A DNA stretch of 64,000 nt from Sipunculus nudus (GCA_026874595.1 CM049316.1:70523176-70587175); one strand, 5' to 3'; positions 24,449 to 35,954 are shown, counted from the stretch's first letter. Program-made: numbers and translations. The notes: generated by a model from the letters alone, not told the origin.

Positions 24449-24577
24449 CTAGCCTAATATGGTGCTCACGCTCTATTGTCAATCTGGACTCAAGTATTTA
24501 AATAAGCCCAGAAAAGAACCCTCCATTTTGTGGATCACTTTTTATATGCTGGTCTTTTACATAGCCTGCTTTTAACC

Positions 24578-24641
24578 ACGTGTCTCACCTACTCATAGTT
24601 GTCATAGACTGGTCTAAGAGACGTGTCTCGCCTACTCATAG
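24578..24641. repeat. 21-bp direct repeat pair
   Basis: 24578-24598 and 24621-24641 differ at one position (ACGTGTCTC[A/G]CCTACTCATAG) and are offset by 43 bases. Confidence 0.9.
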
Positions 24642-25091
24642 CCACGCATAAAACCCGCACAACATCTGAAGCTGCTTAATCAGGAGAAAATTCTAAATTG
24701 ATAAAAAGGCAGATAAGTTAGAAGATATAAAACCAAGATATCCCATGGTCGGAATCTTAAGGATTATCTTTTTCTTTCAAAACCAAATTAGTAAATCAGA
24801 GGTGATGTCTTGTCCCTCTAGCTACCTGGGCCCAGATGGGTCATAATTGTGCAAGGTACCAGTCTATTGAAAAGGGCTCTTTTGGCGCGACAGTCTGTCT
24901 TTTACAGGCTCATAAATACCGCCACTAGGGAACTGTCTCACCGTTATACGTGCGTGGACGCCTTGATCAGCTGTTAATGCCTAACCTGGCGCTCTGCCAT
25001 TTAAATATACACTGTCTCGAAAATACTCAAGGGTGGACTATTGTCTGATCAGGAAAAGACTTTAACCTTGCCCTCTATAGAAACTTGTCTT

Positions 25092-25094
<3 letters not shown>
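24642..25094. other. non-coding, nothing identified
   Basis: No gene or repeat boundary recognised. Confidence 0.5.

Positions 25095-25139
<45 letters not shown>
25095..25139. repeat. (TC)n(AC)n microsatellite
   Basis: About 34 bases of TC followed by a short AC run. Confidence 0.96.
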
Positions 25140-26567
25140 TATACACACGTGTTCTCTTTATTTCAATACATGCACACGCAAAATAGATGTCACACACCCT
25201 ACTAAACAAAACACACATACAATTTACATTCGATCGTTAAAGAAAGTGCTGACCCTTGTCTTAAATTATCTATAGATTTCCAAGGGTATTCAGTCATTGG
25301 TTTTATCCCCTGCGGTTCACATTTATTTTTCATCTCATGATCCATCAAACCTTGAGATTGGCCGAGAAGGAGGACTCAATGTAACAGGAGAATATTGGAC
25401 TTTATAGCTGAAGGTCCCGGACGAAGAATTTGTTTCCGCCAAGGTACAATGGTGATTTCAGCTGGCCATAAATATTTGCTGTAGTGCCTTAATTAATGAT
25501 TATGATGACCCCCCCCCCCCCCCCCGGTTTGTAATTGAATCCAGAAAGCTGGTTTATCACCCATTGTCATTCTAATCTAAGAGATAGTGCTAATTATTCT
25601 TTATTCACAAATATGTTAAGTTCATACTGTGAGACTTATTTCGACTAATACATGCGTAATCACGGTATATATTAGAATGGGTATAATAGATTAGTATAAT
25701 AGACGTATTCTTTTAACGATTTGCCTCACGATGTTTATCACAAGACTTAATGCAGGTGATATTCAATTAACATTTACATGGTCGGCCTGGTTTTCTGCAC
25801 AAGGGTTTTCACATTTTAGCATGTCGTCCATAGGTTACATGGCCAAATACTAAAACGCATGTTGAACTCCAATAAACTCCAAAAGTTGATATCCAAAAGG
25901 TGAAATCCCAAAAAGAATCCCATAATACGGGTTTACCGTTATCCCTGACGATGAAAGTACTAATAGAAAATAAATATAACAGTATTTGGCAACTTTTGTC
26001 CATTTATAATACATGTTGCAAATCAATTTCTTTCCGTATTCAATATTTATCGTTTGACAATTTATATCCGTTTCAACGTCGGTACATATACCTTAAATTA
26101 TATTTTATTAGCGGTATACCGATAATATCTACATGCAACATGTAATATTAAGGTTTTAGTATGTACGCGGAATGCATGAGTATATATATATATATAGTAT
26201 ACGGAAGTTTAACAGCACATCGATTTCCAGAACTTCTCAGTAAATGAAGTCATTTCAATTCATTCGTCCCACACGCTTTTCGTACGATTTCGTACTGTTG
26301 TACATATTTATTAAAACTAACATTCAGCAAGCAAGACTACTTATACTTATAATTCTATGGAAAAGGAACTGAATGAAATCCAAGACAATCGCAGACTATC
26401 GTAAAGTATAACAATATGTAGGCAACTGCCAGAATCCACGAAAACGGGCCCTAGACAATCTCAAGAAATCGTGATAAGTTAAAATTTAATGATGCAATAT
26501 CCTACTTCCACGAAACGAATCTTGAAATAAGAGAAATAATGAAATCCTTTGAAGAAATATATCCAGG
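25140..26567. other. non-coding; C17 tract at 25509-25525
   Basis: Holds a poly-C tract at 25509-25525 and a short AT repeat near 26180-26196. Small frames at 25809-26003 (-) and 25900-26145 (+) overlap antisense and are unsupported. Confidence 0.55.
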
Positions 26568-26710
26568 GGCCTGAGAGTCGTAGGTTAGAACGCTCGGCGC
26601 TCGGCGCTGGCGACCAGGGTTCGATCCCCAGCGTAGCTATGCGAATGGGTTTTAGTTGCCCGTTCAAGGTCGGTGGTTTTCTCCACCCCCAGAGAGTATG
26701 GAACGCTCCG
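26568..26710 (+). repeat. SINE family II copy
   Basis: GTAGGTTAGAACGCTCGG is A-box-like and CAGGGTTCGATCCCC is a perfect B box. The body has GCCCGTTCAAGGTCGGTGG and TTCTCCACCCCCA, matching the minus-strand copy at 7214-7352. Open frames on both strands here (26479-26812) are shadows of this element. Confidence 0.75.
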
Positions 26711-27227
26711 ACATGCCAAAATTCTTCTACAACAGTTTCCCGAGACCAGGATAATATAGGCATCAATTTGATGCATAATTTTTTTTCAGTTTATTGTTGC
26801 ACTTACACTTAGTACAAGAGTCCTTACATTATCACATTTGATGTTTCTTTAGTAATTGATACATTTGACCCGGAATGAATGATGCTATTTCATTTATCAC
26901 GGACAGTCTCTCGACATCTGTGTTCTTTTAACATCAATTAATTTGTTAATTCCAATTATTCAGTTATTAGGGTCTGGCCAAAATCATGCTTTATTATTAT
27001 GCGTTTAAACATTTGGTAGTTGCTTGTTTTGCTCATTACTTAAGTCTGCTATAATTCATTAACCATTGACCAAGAGTTGCATCAAATTAATATAAGGCCC
27101 CATGCAAATATGTCCATAGTAATAATTCATTTTAAAATTGCAAGGTCAGGAAATAGATCCATGTTGCATGTTAATCAATATGGATTTACGAACCATTTCC
27201 AAAGAACATTTCAAAATGGTTTAAATG
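26711..27227. other. non-coding, nothing identified
   Basis: AT-rich sequence. The 3' end of the SINE may extend to the T-run near 26780. Confidence 0.5.
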
Positions 27228-27229
27228 TA

Positions 27230-28050
27230 CTGTAGAACATGTCATTTTTGCGAAAAAATGTGGAAACATTTTTCACACACAAAAAAACAATAAATTGAGA
27301 AAGGAAATATACGATAACAAAAGCCAAGTTTGGTTATGGATAATTGCGCAGGTCAGTTATGCATTGTATTGTGCTTACACAATTAGGCGGGTGGTGTATG
27401 GGTTGTCCCCGTACAATTAGTATTCAAATAATGCCCTCGCTATAACTACACGAGGTCGGGGTCGGTCTGTCTCTGTCCATCCTGAAACCCATCAATGTTT
27501 CGATGGTTCTGCACTCTGTTGACAGATGCGCTGCGAGAGTCAAGTGATGTTCAGTGGCTGGGTCAAGTCTGGTACCGTGGATGCGTGTTCATTACACGAG
27601 CCTAAGTCAATCACACACGAAAGCATACACTTTTTTATGTGAACTCCAACAGGTTTCATCCTGTTTCTATTAATGTGATGTGCTAAATGAACATTGTGAT
27701 ATATTTTCAAATTTTATTGGCTCAGTTCTTTGGGTTTTTTTTCTATGTTCAAAAGCCTCCAATTCCCTTTGACAATTCACCTAAGTGCAGAATTGTAAAT
27801 ATGTTTGTGATTGTTTTTTAACGACAATCAAGGTTTTTAAAGACGTGTTTTCCCTGAACTAATATACATAGATATAATTAAAAAAAGTCCAGATAGATTG
27901 AACCTCATATTCTTGCATTGGGCATACTTACTTTCGGGAGTATTACTGAGTATGGCATGACATTTTTGCGAGCATTTAATTTTCCCGAATTTATATTACC
28001 TTCAGAAATTTTCGAAAGCTACATGCTCGCGAAAAATGCCGGTTCTACAG
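27230..28050. mobile_element. TA-flanked TIR DNA transposon, 821 bp
   Basis: The left end reads CTGTAGAACATGTCATTTTT and the right end, reverse-complemented, reads CTGTAGAACCGGCATTTTTC. TA lies outside both ends (27228-27229, 28051-28052). Ends and target site fit a Tc1/mariner-type non-autonomous element. An inner GGCATGACATTTTTGCGAGC near 27952-27971 repeats the end motif and may mark a nested or rearranged copy. The open frame 27918-28103 crosses the right end and is not a gene. No transposase frame was seen. Confidence 0.7.
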
Positions 28051-28332
28051 TAAATTTATTCAACAGTTATATTATACATAAGCTAATTTGCCTGTGTAAA
28101 TGATAAATGTTATATATGTATTTAAATGTAAAACGAATAACCAAAAAAAATGATATTTTTGTTAATATATAATGAAATATTTTTACCAAAAAGGTGAAAA
28201 AATGAATGGTGTCACAAATAAGGAATGTGTCAGTTTCATGTATTAAACCAGGTGCGACATTGAAACATACGAGGTTTTTCCTTTGTAAGTTTCGTGGTTT
28301 GAAGCATCACTGACACTGAAATATACAAGTTG
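28051..28332. other. non-coding, nothing identified
   Basis: AT-rich sequence with GTGTCAGTTTCA-like words leading to the hairpin at 28333. Confidence 0.45.
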
Positions 28333-28386
28333 TTCGCAGGTTGGAATTTGTCAGTTTCAAGAATCCTGACAGTTCCAACCTGCGAA
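28333..28386. other. 14-bp perfect inverted repeat (hairpin)
   Basis: TTCGCAGGTTGGAA (28333-28346) and TTCCAACCTGCGAA (28373-28386) are exact complements around 26 bases. GTCAG and CTGAC inside them could extend the stem with a small bulge. Possibly a decayed MITE or a transcribed hairpin; no other copy was found here. Confidence 0.9.
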
Positions 28387-28486
28387 ATTCGTCAAAGAAC
28401 AAATGCTATAAGAGATTTTTGTCATAGGTGAATGCATAAAATACTCAATTATAATATTATATATTTTAATATATATATATATATAT

Positions 28487-28925
28487 TGTTACAGGTGCTC
28501 TTTTTATTGTGTGACACGGGCGTAACTCGTGTTGTTGTTACATTTTATGTTTAATCCGTACTGGTTGAACCCTCGTTGTCATGTGAGCCTTGGGTTTTCA
28601 CGCCTGGTCGTGGGTCACGTGATGAGCCTGGTGTGTATAGAGACACACGGCTACGTCATTCTAGATAATTCCTGAAATGCGTGTTGTGGAAGAACTTATA
28701 GACTGTTCGAGAAGTGGAAAATTCTCGGCTTGGGGTGTGAAGGTATATAAAGGGGCTGTTTTTTAGTACTAGAGGGCAGACAGCAGAGCAGATACAAGCT
28801 ACTGACTTCTTTATTCATTCCCCTAGACATTTCACGCTGCCTAGTGTTACAGAATATGATTTTTTATCTCCAGTACAAAATTTGTGTTCATCAAGCATAC
28901 ATGATCTGTTTATATCAGGTTCCGT

Positions 28926-28929
<4 letters not shown>
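28487..28929 (+). mobile_element. solo LTR, internally deleted copy, 443 bp
   Basis: Begins TGTTACAGGTGCTC and ends GGTTCCGTAACA, so TG...CA termini extend into a 6-bp TGTTAC/GTAACA inversion. A TATA box, TATATAAA, is at 28744-28751. It aligns with the reverse complement of 50878-51667, but about 345 bp are missing after the GCAGAGCAGAT region near 28790. ATAT flanks both sides. Being embedded in an AT microsatellite, the duplication length cannot be read here. No gag or pol sequence adjoins it, hence a solo LTR of a probably Ty3/Gypsy-type retrotransposon. Confidence 0.85.

Positions 28930-28981
<52 letters not shown>
28929..28981. repeat. (AT)n microsatellite
   Basis: Pure AT run directly after the LTR. 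The 15-base AT run before the LTR (28471-28486) is probably the other half of the same array, split by the insertion. Confidence 0.95.
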
Positions 28982-28983
<2 letters not shown>

Positions 28984-29181
28984 CAAAATGATCAGTTACA
29001 CATGAACATGTTTATATGTTATCGCAGTCGTCAGAGTTTAACAACGGTGGTGTCGTAATGGTATCATGAGTTAAGGCAATCAGACATGGTAAATTGGCCA
29101 TAGATGGGGATTAGAATTATGCCTGCATTTTTAAAGTTCATATCATTAGTTGAGACTGTGAAAATTGGGGGACTCGCTTAA

Positions 29182-29706
29182 AGGAGGGCTTTCACGGGGC
29201 ACAGAAACGATTCGCGAAGGATGCGAATATCGAATAAGATGGCAAAGTTTATCTCCGAATATGTCACAACAATCGAGCCGTAAACCATTGAACCATGCTT
29301 GCGCAGTCTGTGCCAGTCCACATACACGGAGAACACGCGACTAAAAATACCAAAAACAACGTCTCACGCATTCGTGTGGAAATTTCGCGACACATGCACA
29401 TAGTTTGCTAGTAACGAACGTCCTGCGACATTCATGCAACATTCGTTCATATGTCAGCTGGTTATCTTGCGACCAACGTGAAATTTTGCGTTTGGTTCTC
29501 TGGCAAAGTCATCTGTTCTCAACAATTATGCGAAATAATTCCCGCCAAACTAAAAGCGATTCAAGAGAACAAATGACGGACCATCCGAACCCCGTCGCGT
29601 GTTTGGCAAACTATTGGAGCCTAAAATACAAATGTTGGACTTTGCATTTTTTTTCAGTATTCCTATCCTTCGCAAATCGTTCGAGTGCCCCGTGAAAACC
29701 CTGGTC
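29182..29706. mobile_element. PIF/Harbinger-like MITE, 525 bp
   Basis: Terminal arms 29185-29229 and 29658-29702 agree at 38 of 45 positions when one is reverse-complemented. Both contain TTTCACGGGGCAC and GCGAAGGAT. TAA lies at 29179-29181 and 29707-29709, consistent with the 3-base target duplications of PIF/Harbinger elements; the outermost 3-4 bases of the ends are poorly conserved. No transposase frame; the open frame 29405-29695 lies within the MITE and has no domain. Confidence 0.75.
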
Positions 29707-29709
29707 TAA

Positions 29710-30329
29710 GGACCCTTAAACTTTGGAATTCGAGATGTTTGTGCATCCTTATCATCTTCACCCATCCATTTTTTCCCTTTCTTCTCCTACTAATTAATAT
29801 TATTATGCCACTTTTTATCAGATTTTATTGATTCTTTCCCAAATGTACCTTACAATGGGCAAATAACTTTCATCCAGTTTCACTTACCTTGACCTATTTT
29901 TCACGGGGCCCAGAAAGTGCGATTTTTCACATTTACAATGTCAAATTTACTCTTATTCTATAAGTGGCAGAGAAAATGCATTTCTATGCAAATTCACTCA
30001 GCACTTTTCAGTTGGCTCACGTCACCATTTTTGTCCGTGAAAACTCAAGAAGGAACGATCAAACTTCATTTCTGTTTTTAAAGAACAATAGTTCTTTCAA
30101 AACTATCAAGAAAAAAATTTTTTAAAATTAGATCAGTGGGAATACCTTAAAGTTGAGAATCATAGAATCTTAGGGGGATATGTGGAGATCCGTGTTGTAT
30201 ACGGTTGATGGGGAAGTTCTTTTTGACAAGTTTTTTTTTTTTTTAAATATTCCGGCCACGTTTGTTTCGACATTCGAACTATATATATGATGGTTTAAAC
30301 CATGGAATATTCCTCCTTGGACGGTTTTT
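29710..30329. other. non-coding, nothing identified
   Basis: AT-rich sequence with a T12 tract near 30230-30244. Confidence 0.5.
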
Positions 30330-30570
30330 AATCCTTTGATTTTTCACTGTTGTTGCCCCTGGGTGTATTGGTGCTGCCCGAGAGATTACAGTGGGTCGCT
30401 GTTTACTGTGTGTTCTCTATTGCTTGAGGGTTGGGATATATATCGTGAGACTCCGGCGAGGATTTACTTTAGTACCGCTGGGGTGGTTGGAGTTTGTCTT
30501 CACGTATGGAGGACGCTCGTTCGGTTTTCTGTATTGCTGGCGGATGCCCGTCTGAAGATTGATTGAAGGT
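30330..30570 (+). repeat. dispersed repeat V, copy 1
   Basis: 30427-30543 aligns with the reverse complement of 59265-59390. Shared blocks include GAGACTCC, GGATTTACTT, AGTAC(C/T)GCT and GG(T/C)TGGAGTTTGT. The shared peptide pattern RETP..IY.STA in one frame reflects nucleotide similarity and does not prove a gene. Class unknown. Confidence 0.7.
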
Positions 30571-30735
30571 AATTCACAAAGTTTTTGCTAACTTCAATGG
30601 TGATTCTTTGCCCGCAGTCAAAGGTCTTTTAATTTCGCTGTGATATAAGAAAAGATACTGCGCGTGAAAGATATAGCGATACATTGTAGGGACATAGGGA
30701 TGGAAAACTGGTTATACTATAAAGCGAAACAAACG

Positions 30736-30775
30736 TTGGTCCGACGGGGGGGGGGGGTTAGGGATGTCGGACCAA
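30736..30775. other. 10-bp hairpin enclosing a G12 tract
   Basis: TTGGTCCGAC (30736-30745) and GTCGGACCAA (30766-30775) are perfect complements. The loop contains twelve consecutive G (30746-30757) and a further GGG, so stem-loop and G-quadruplex folding would compete. Confidence 0.85.
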
Positions 30776-32977
30776 TATGCACGTGCCAAGCTGCGTAGGG
30801 ACGGTACCGTAGGGTACACAACGCTCAATGTATCCCTGAATGAAATACGGTTCTAATAATCAGAAAAGCATGTAAGTCAAAGGATAAATAAATATAATGC
30901 GACAGTTTTATTCTACAGTCAAAATAATATACAAATATACATTTATATACAGTTTAACGATTCTAGATGACAGTCACTTTGACTACTTCATGACCGGTTG
31001 ACCTGGTGACGCGAAAAGTTCTTTCGGGAATGTTTCTGATTATTATATATATTATTTTTGATACAATTTTAGCAAATGTAATAATTTAACATGCCCGGTC
31101 TCGTTTCTTTAAATATCAAAGTAATGATAGCGTGCTTTAAAATACTGACAAGAATACCTCTGATAAAACATACCACAGAAATGTCTACATAATCTAAGAA
31201 ATAAAAAAAGTAGTCCTTATATATAATCTTAGTAAATATAATAGTATTTGATGTATGAGGAAGGTAACAGGACCATCCTTCCGTCACATGTCGTTTCTAG
31301 TTAGAAAGAACCTCTTCCAGTTAGCCAGTGTGGAACAGCCGGGAAAATTAGTCTCAACTGTCAAACTTTTAAAATACATTTGTAACATATCATGAAAACA
31401 CCTTCTGTTTATATTTTACAATAGCATGCTTGCAAAATATTATTTTCACCGTGACGTCCTTACCACAAAAATACCCATGATTATACGTAATTTGCCTTGA
31501 AAAAAATTATCCCACTACTTTACCCTCTTACAACATTTATACCTCCGCCGCTGGTATATTTAGGACCCCCCCCCCCCCCCACACACACACACACATAAAA
31601 GCTAAGATATTGCGATTGTACATATCGTCTGGCAACAGATTGTATCAAATATACTTAAGAAGCACTGTCCCATTTATCTTAAACCATGCCAAATATACGT
31701 ATAAATATAATCGAATTTTATGAAATATAACAAGAACTTTTACTTCTACTAAAATGACAGATAAGCAAAACTGCAGCAAATACGCGCGATCCAGCAAATG
31801 AGTCTTATTCCAACTCAGCTGGTGTTTCCCAGATGTACATCTAATACAATAATGTTTATTTATTGTAATCCACAACATTGTGGTTTAATCAGGTAACCGT
31901 ATTTTCGGTCACAAAACTACAATGCAATGTGTTTAAAAGAAAATGTTACTCTATTTAACTGGTCGCTCGTGGACTTCTTGTGAAAGAGCTTAAATCAACC
32001 ATACCTTGTACGATACGTGTGTATGAATTTTATTAAGAGGGCAATGATAATAAAAAAGTGCCAGGTTTGACCTGTTTTAGATCAATTGCTTTCAACAGCT
32101 GCTTACTGCTTATTTACACCTTCCATAAATATATATAAATATATAGGATGGAACAGGCTTATGTACGTCAGGTGCAACCATAATATGGAAAGGGTAAAAA
32201 ATGTGATGTATAAATATGCTTTATAGTAGCCCGGAAAAAAGAGTACAAGAAAAAAATGATGATATCTAAGTAATTTAAAGTGTTCTGAACAAGAGAGTTT
32301 TCTTTTAAATCAAAACTGCACCCTTTCTCAACCGAACCATCATAAAATATTCCATGTCTAAAACAAGATCTAACATCAAAATTGCATAAACATTTCAAAA
32401 TATGGCAAACATGGAATACTGCAGACGGATTTAATCTGCTCTTGAATTGGCTCCTCATTCAAAATGCATTTTATGCGGGTCAGAGCAAATTTTACGTTCA
32501 GGGTATTCATAGCATAATACGCAGTTCTGTAAATGATTGCTACTTACTACGACAGTCGAGTCGCAGTTGTATAGTTAACCGCAATATATGAATAGTTCAA
32601 CGTTTCATCGTCAAATGGGAAGACTTGATGTCAATCGCGATAAACTACAGTATGCGAACATCCAAGGCACAAGGGACATTCGGAGAACTGTCGTTCTTTG
32701 ATGTTGATCTTTGATACATATAAATTATGAACATAGAACAGCGAAATTATCATTTTTATTACAGGTGATTGGAAAGGGCGCATATACTCAAGGTCGAACA
32801 CAGCGACCTTAAAAACTTATCAAGTATACTAACAGACCAAGTTTGAAAAAAATTTATCAAACACAAATATGCCCAATCCATATGTAATTTCAGCTGCAGA
32901 TTTGAACATCACGTTATGCGAGGGAGGGAAAATAGATAAAACCAGATATCTGTATTCTAATGAAAACATACCTCCTC
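30776..32977. other. non-coding; C15(AC)8 at 31566-31596
   Basis: Contains a C15 tract followed by AC repeats at 31566-31596. Several short minus-strand frames (31069-31287, 31645-31878, 32168-32458) have AT-driven composition and no recognisable domain. Confidence 0.5.
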
Positions 32978-33140
32978 CATTCACTTTTTCGGCCCATATT
33001 CCAATATTCCCAGGTTCCTTCATGCATAAGTGACCGTAGATTTGTGACTTTTCCTTGTTGACAATCCTGAATCCCGACCAGTTTCCGGATCCACACTAAA
33101 ATCTAATCTATTTTAATTGGCCTACCCCTAAAGGCAAACT
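32978..33140 (-). repeat. dispersed repeat III, copy 2
   Basis: CATTCACTTTTTCGGCCCAT, ATTCCCAGGTTCC, CCTGAATCC and CCGGATCCACAC run in the same order as 43716-43875. It contains an ATTCCAAT insertion relative to the others. Confidence 0.72.
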
Positions 33141-34562
33141 TCATGAGATTCTATTTATGATTGAGTTCTAATGTGAAGAAACACATACACACACATATAC
33201 ATACAGTCACCCGAATGGGAATGTACGTATACCCTTCTCTTTACCCCAAATATAGGGGTCTCAAATAAAACATATGAAACAGTGTCAGTAATCTTTTAAT
33301 AAAGACAATGTTCGACTGAAAGAGGATAATCCAAGTGTCCAACGTTTGAATATTTCTTGAATTAAAACTTTATAATGAAAAGTAGTAAAGTGCAATATAA
33401 AAACAGCTACATTGCTGGTTTTACAATCAAATATAAAAATAATAACTGATTATTAGTACTGGGAAAAGCAGCAACATTAGACACCCACGGGGGTTAGTTT
33501 TAACAGTTATAGCCACGCAATAAAGCGAAATTACTACCCGGAACCTTTTTGAAAGGATTGAAATCCCATGGTACCACTTGGACGGCCCGAGGACTTTCAA
33601 GCTAATTCAGTTATAAGTGTGTGAAACTCCATGACAAACATAATAGACCTGCGAACAGCGCCTGGGGAGAGATTACAGTTATGGTGTTGTGCTATATGCG
33701 TGAGAGACAAATTTCTCTGCACCGGAGCTGTCCAAAACATTACTAAAGTGAAATGAACCCGTTAGCGTAAAAACCTCTCCTCAGGGACCTGGTATTGGTA
33801 TTGTTTCCTGAGAATGGTTTTCGGAGAGGACCATTAGTTTAGGAAGAAAAATGTCGTATGTGTTTCTCTCCGTGCGGCCGAATTTTTGTTACTGAGATAT
33901 TTGTCAAGTGTATGACTTGCCCTTTAAGCTATATGCATGCTTATATTAGAGTCCAATAGAGAACATATTTCCCAATATTCTTGCAAATTATATCCGAAAT
34001 CCAAGGCTTAAAATAATTGAAAAGAGCCGCATTCAGTCAGTCCATATTCGAATCATTGTTTCAAGAGAAACTATTATGTGATTTCTGCCTTTTTGAATGG
34101 TCATGACGCTCTATTGTTAGAAGGGGCAGACGTTATGAAATAAAGGTACATTATTATGGCATAAATGATGTGTTTGGCGATTAACCTGTATTTCAGAATA
34201 TCCCTGCTTCAGATTATCCACTCAAAACAGTTTTTCCTTATGATAATTTACATAAATATTTGTTACTTCTTGTTTGAATTCTACTAGCGTCATATCGACC
34301 CTCTGGCATTACGACCAGATCACTGGCCCCAGAGTAGGCTTACCAACCCAATTATCCGATTGCCTACTGAGTCGGGTTTTCACGGCTAGAATTCTACGTG
34401 TTATGCATATTTTTATTCAAGTGAATGATTCAAGTCAATATAAAAATATAATTAACAATATAAATAATATTTTGCTACAATTTTTCATTTTTCATTGATC
34501 CCAGCTTTTACATTCCGCATCTCACACATGTTTTATTACATTACTTTTTATGAGATGAAGCT
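33141..34562. other. non-coding, nothing identified
   Basis: AT-rich sequence with more balanced composition at 33480-33880. No exon or repeat end recognised. Confidence 0.45.
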
Positions 34563-35012
34563 TTAAAGGGGCCCAATCACCTATCAGACCAGTGTAAACT
34601 CCAGGTAATCCATTGGAGCTTTTATAAAAATAGGCCAGAAAACGTGGATATCATCGCACACAGGCTGCTTTTTTTGTTTATATCAACGTGTTTTTAATAT
34701 GTGGGGGCCCGCCAAAATAATCAAAACAAATTCAACAAGGGCATATGACACGAATCAAAAAAGCCAGAGCTTTGCAAATGACCTTTCTGCCACCGCTTAT
34801 GGCAACCTACCACCTTAAGTTACATGTTTTCCCATATGTCAACACTGCTTTGTTTATAAACGTGTTGTTGATAAACATGTTCATACATCCGTCATGAAGG
34901 CGTTATAAGAACTTTACACAACCAAAATTACCCTTAGATCATTTATATAAACACAGAGGAGGCCAGAAATTTCACATTCTTTTTCAAAAGATAGGCGAAA
35001 GGGCCCCTTTAA
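34563..35012 (+). mobile_element. TTAA-flanked MITE, complete copy
   Basis: TTAA at 34563-34566 and 35009-35012 bounds a 442-bp element starting AGGGGCCC and ending GGGCCCCT. The inverted ends match at about 16 of 20 bases (AGGGGCCCAATCACCTATC against AGGGGCCCTTTCGCCTATC). TTAA targets are characteristic of piggyBac-type elements, so that superfamily is suggested, though these terminal bases are not diagnostic. It shares its body with 11404-11829. There is no long open frame. Confidence 0.82.
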
Positions 35013-35083
35013 AAAAAGATGAATGGGTACCTTTAAGACTTAGTCAGACAGGTAATCTGCACTGTGTCGGGTTGAAATCATGG
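35013..35083. other. spacer
   Basis: Short spacer between two elements, with GGTAATCTGCAC resembling the repeat VI motif. Confidence 0.4.
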
Positions 35084-35326
35084 TCAGGCTACCCCTGGTG
35101 TACAGATTTCAGATTACCCCTCTTTAGATTTCCTCGGGATAATCTTAAATGAATTTCAGATTACCCCCTGCCATTTCAGATAAACCCCTTCATAAAAGTT
35201 TTTTTTTGTCCTTGATACCTGAACTTTATTCATGATTTACCAAAAGAATTTGAATCTTTGTATGTTTCATGTAAATTGCCATGTGCTTTCAGACTGAAAT
35301 CTGAAGACTGGATGGGTGTAGCCTGA
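35084..35326. mobile_element. small inverted-arm element (repeat VI motif)
   Basis: Left arm 35084-35117 (TCAGGCTACCCC...CAGATTTCAG) and right arm 35292-35326 are imperfect reverse complements. The motif ATTTCAGATTACCCC and its complement GGGGTTAATCTGAAAT recur at 35107-35170, 35340, 56425-56515 and 59782-59835, suggesting a dispersed MITE-like family. Confidence 0.5.
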
Positions 35327-35533
35327 AGTTTTTACAATGGGGTTAATCTAATATATATATATAAAACAGATAAACATTACACACTAATGAACATGTAATT
35401 ATAAATTTATAATCATACAATAAAATACAATGCCACGTTTAAAGTTCGAATCCCGGTAGATATACATATAAGCATAAAACGTATCTCAGGTTCGCTTGTT
35501 GTAGTCGTAAACCATATCTTTTGATTCTTGGAC

Positions 35534-35943
35534 CCTTTTTTAGATTTTTTTTTTTTGGATGGAGGTAATGCTCTCTCATCTAATTCCTAATCTAAGTATG
35601 TTTATCTGCAGGGTTCCATTTCGGTTTGGGACTACGTGACAGGGCGGTAGCACTCGCTTCCTATCATATCATTTTTTCTATCCGGTGACACCCAGGCCCG
35701 ATGTCTACCGCACTTGTGTCATTATCCCCATTGCTAGGTCATAACACCGAGGAACACCCCCCCCCCCCGCCCCGCCAAAGACGCACTCGTTTGTGAGTGA
35801 TACACGGCTATGGGGCACAGCCTTCCCATTTAGCCTGCAGAGCACTCACCCTGGGTGCGGGCCAACTGTGAAATTCTCACCGCCTCGGCTGAGATTAGTA
35901 CTTACGACCTCCCGGCTTTGAGTCTTGTGAGCCACAGAAGCCG
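35534..35943 (-). mobile_element. SINE family I, complete copy, 410 bp
   Basis: On minus: tRNA-like head (CCGGCTTCTGTGGCTCACAA and degraded B box), GGTGAGAATTTCACAGTTGG, GGTGAGTGCTCTGC, TCACTCACAAACGAGTGCG, then body and a CATTACCTCC plus A-rich tail. It lies between GATTCTTGGAC (35523-35533) and GATTCTTAGAC (35944-35954), an 11-base target duplication with one change. Length and order equal the copy at 23626-24034. A C13 tract has expanded at 35757-35768. Confidence 0.9.
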
Positions 35944-35954
35944 GATTCTTAGAC

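Noticed and set aside
26568-26640. Functional tRNA gene with perfect B box
   Set aside because: The body after the B box is shared with 7214-7352, so it is a SINE.
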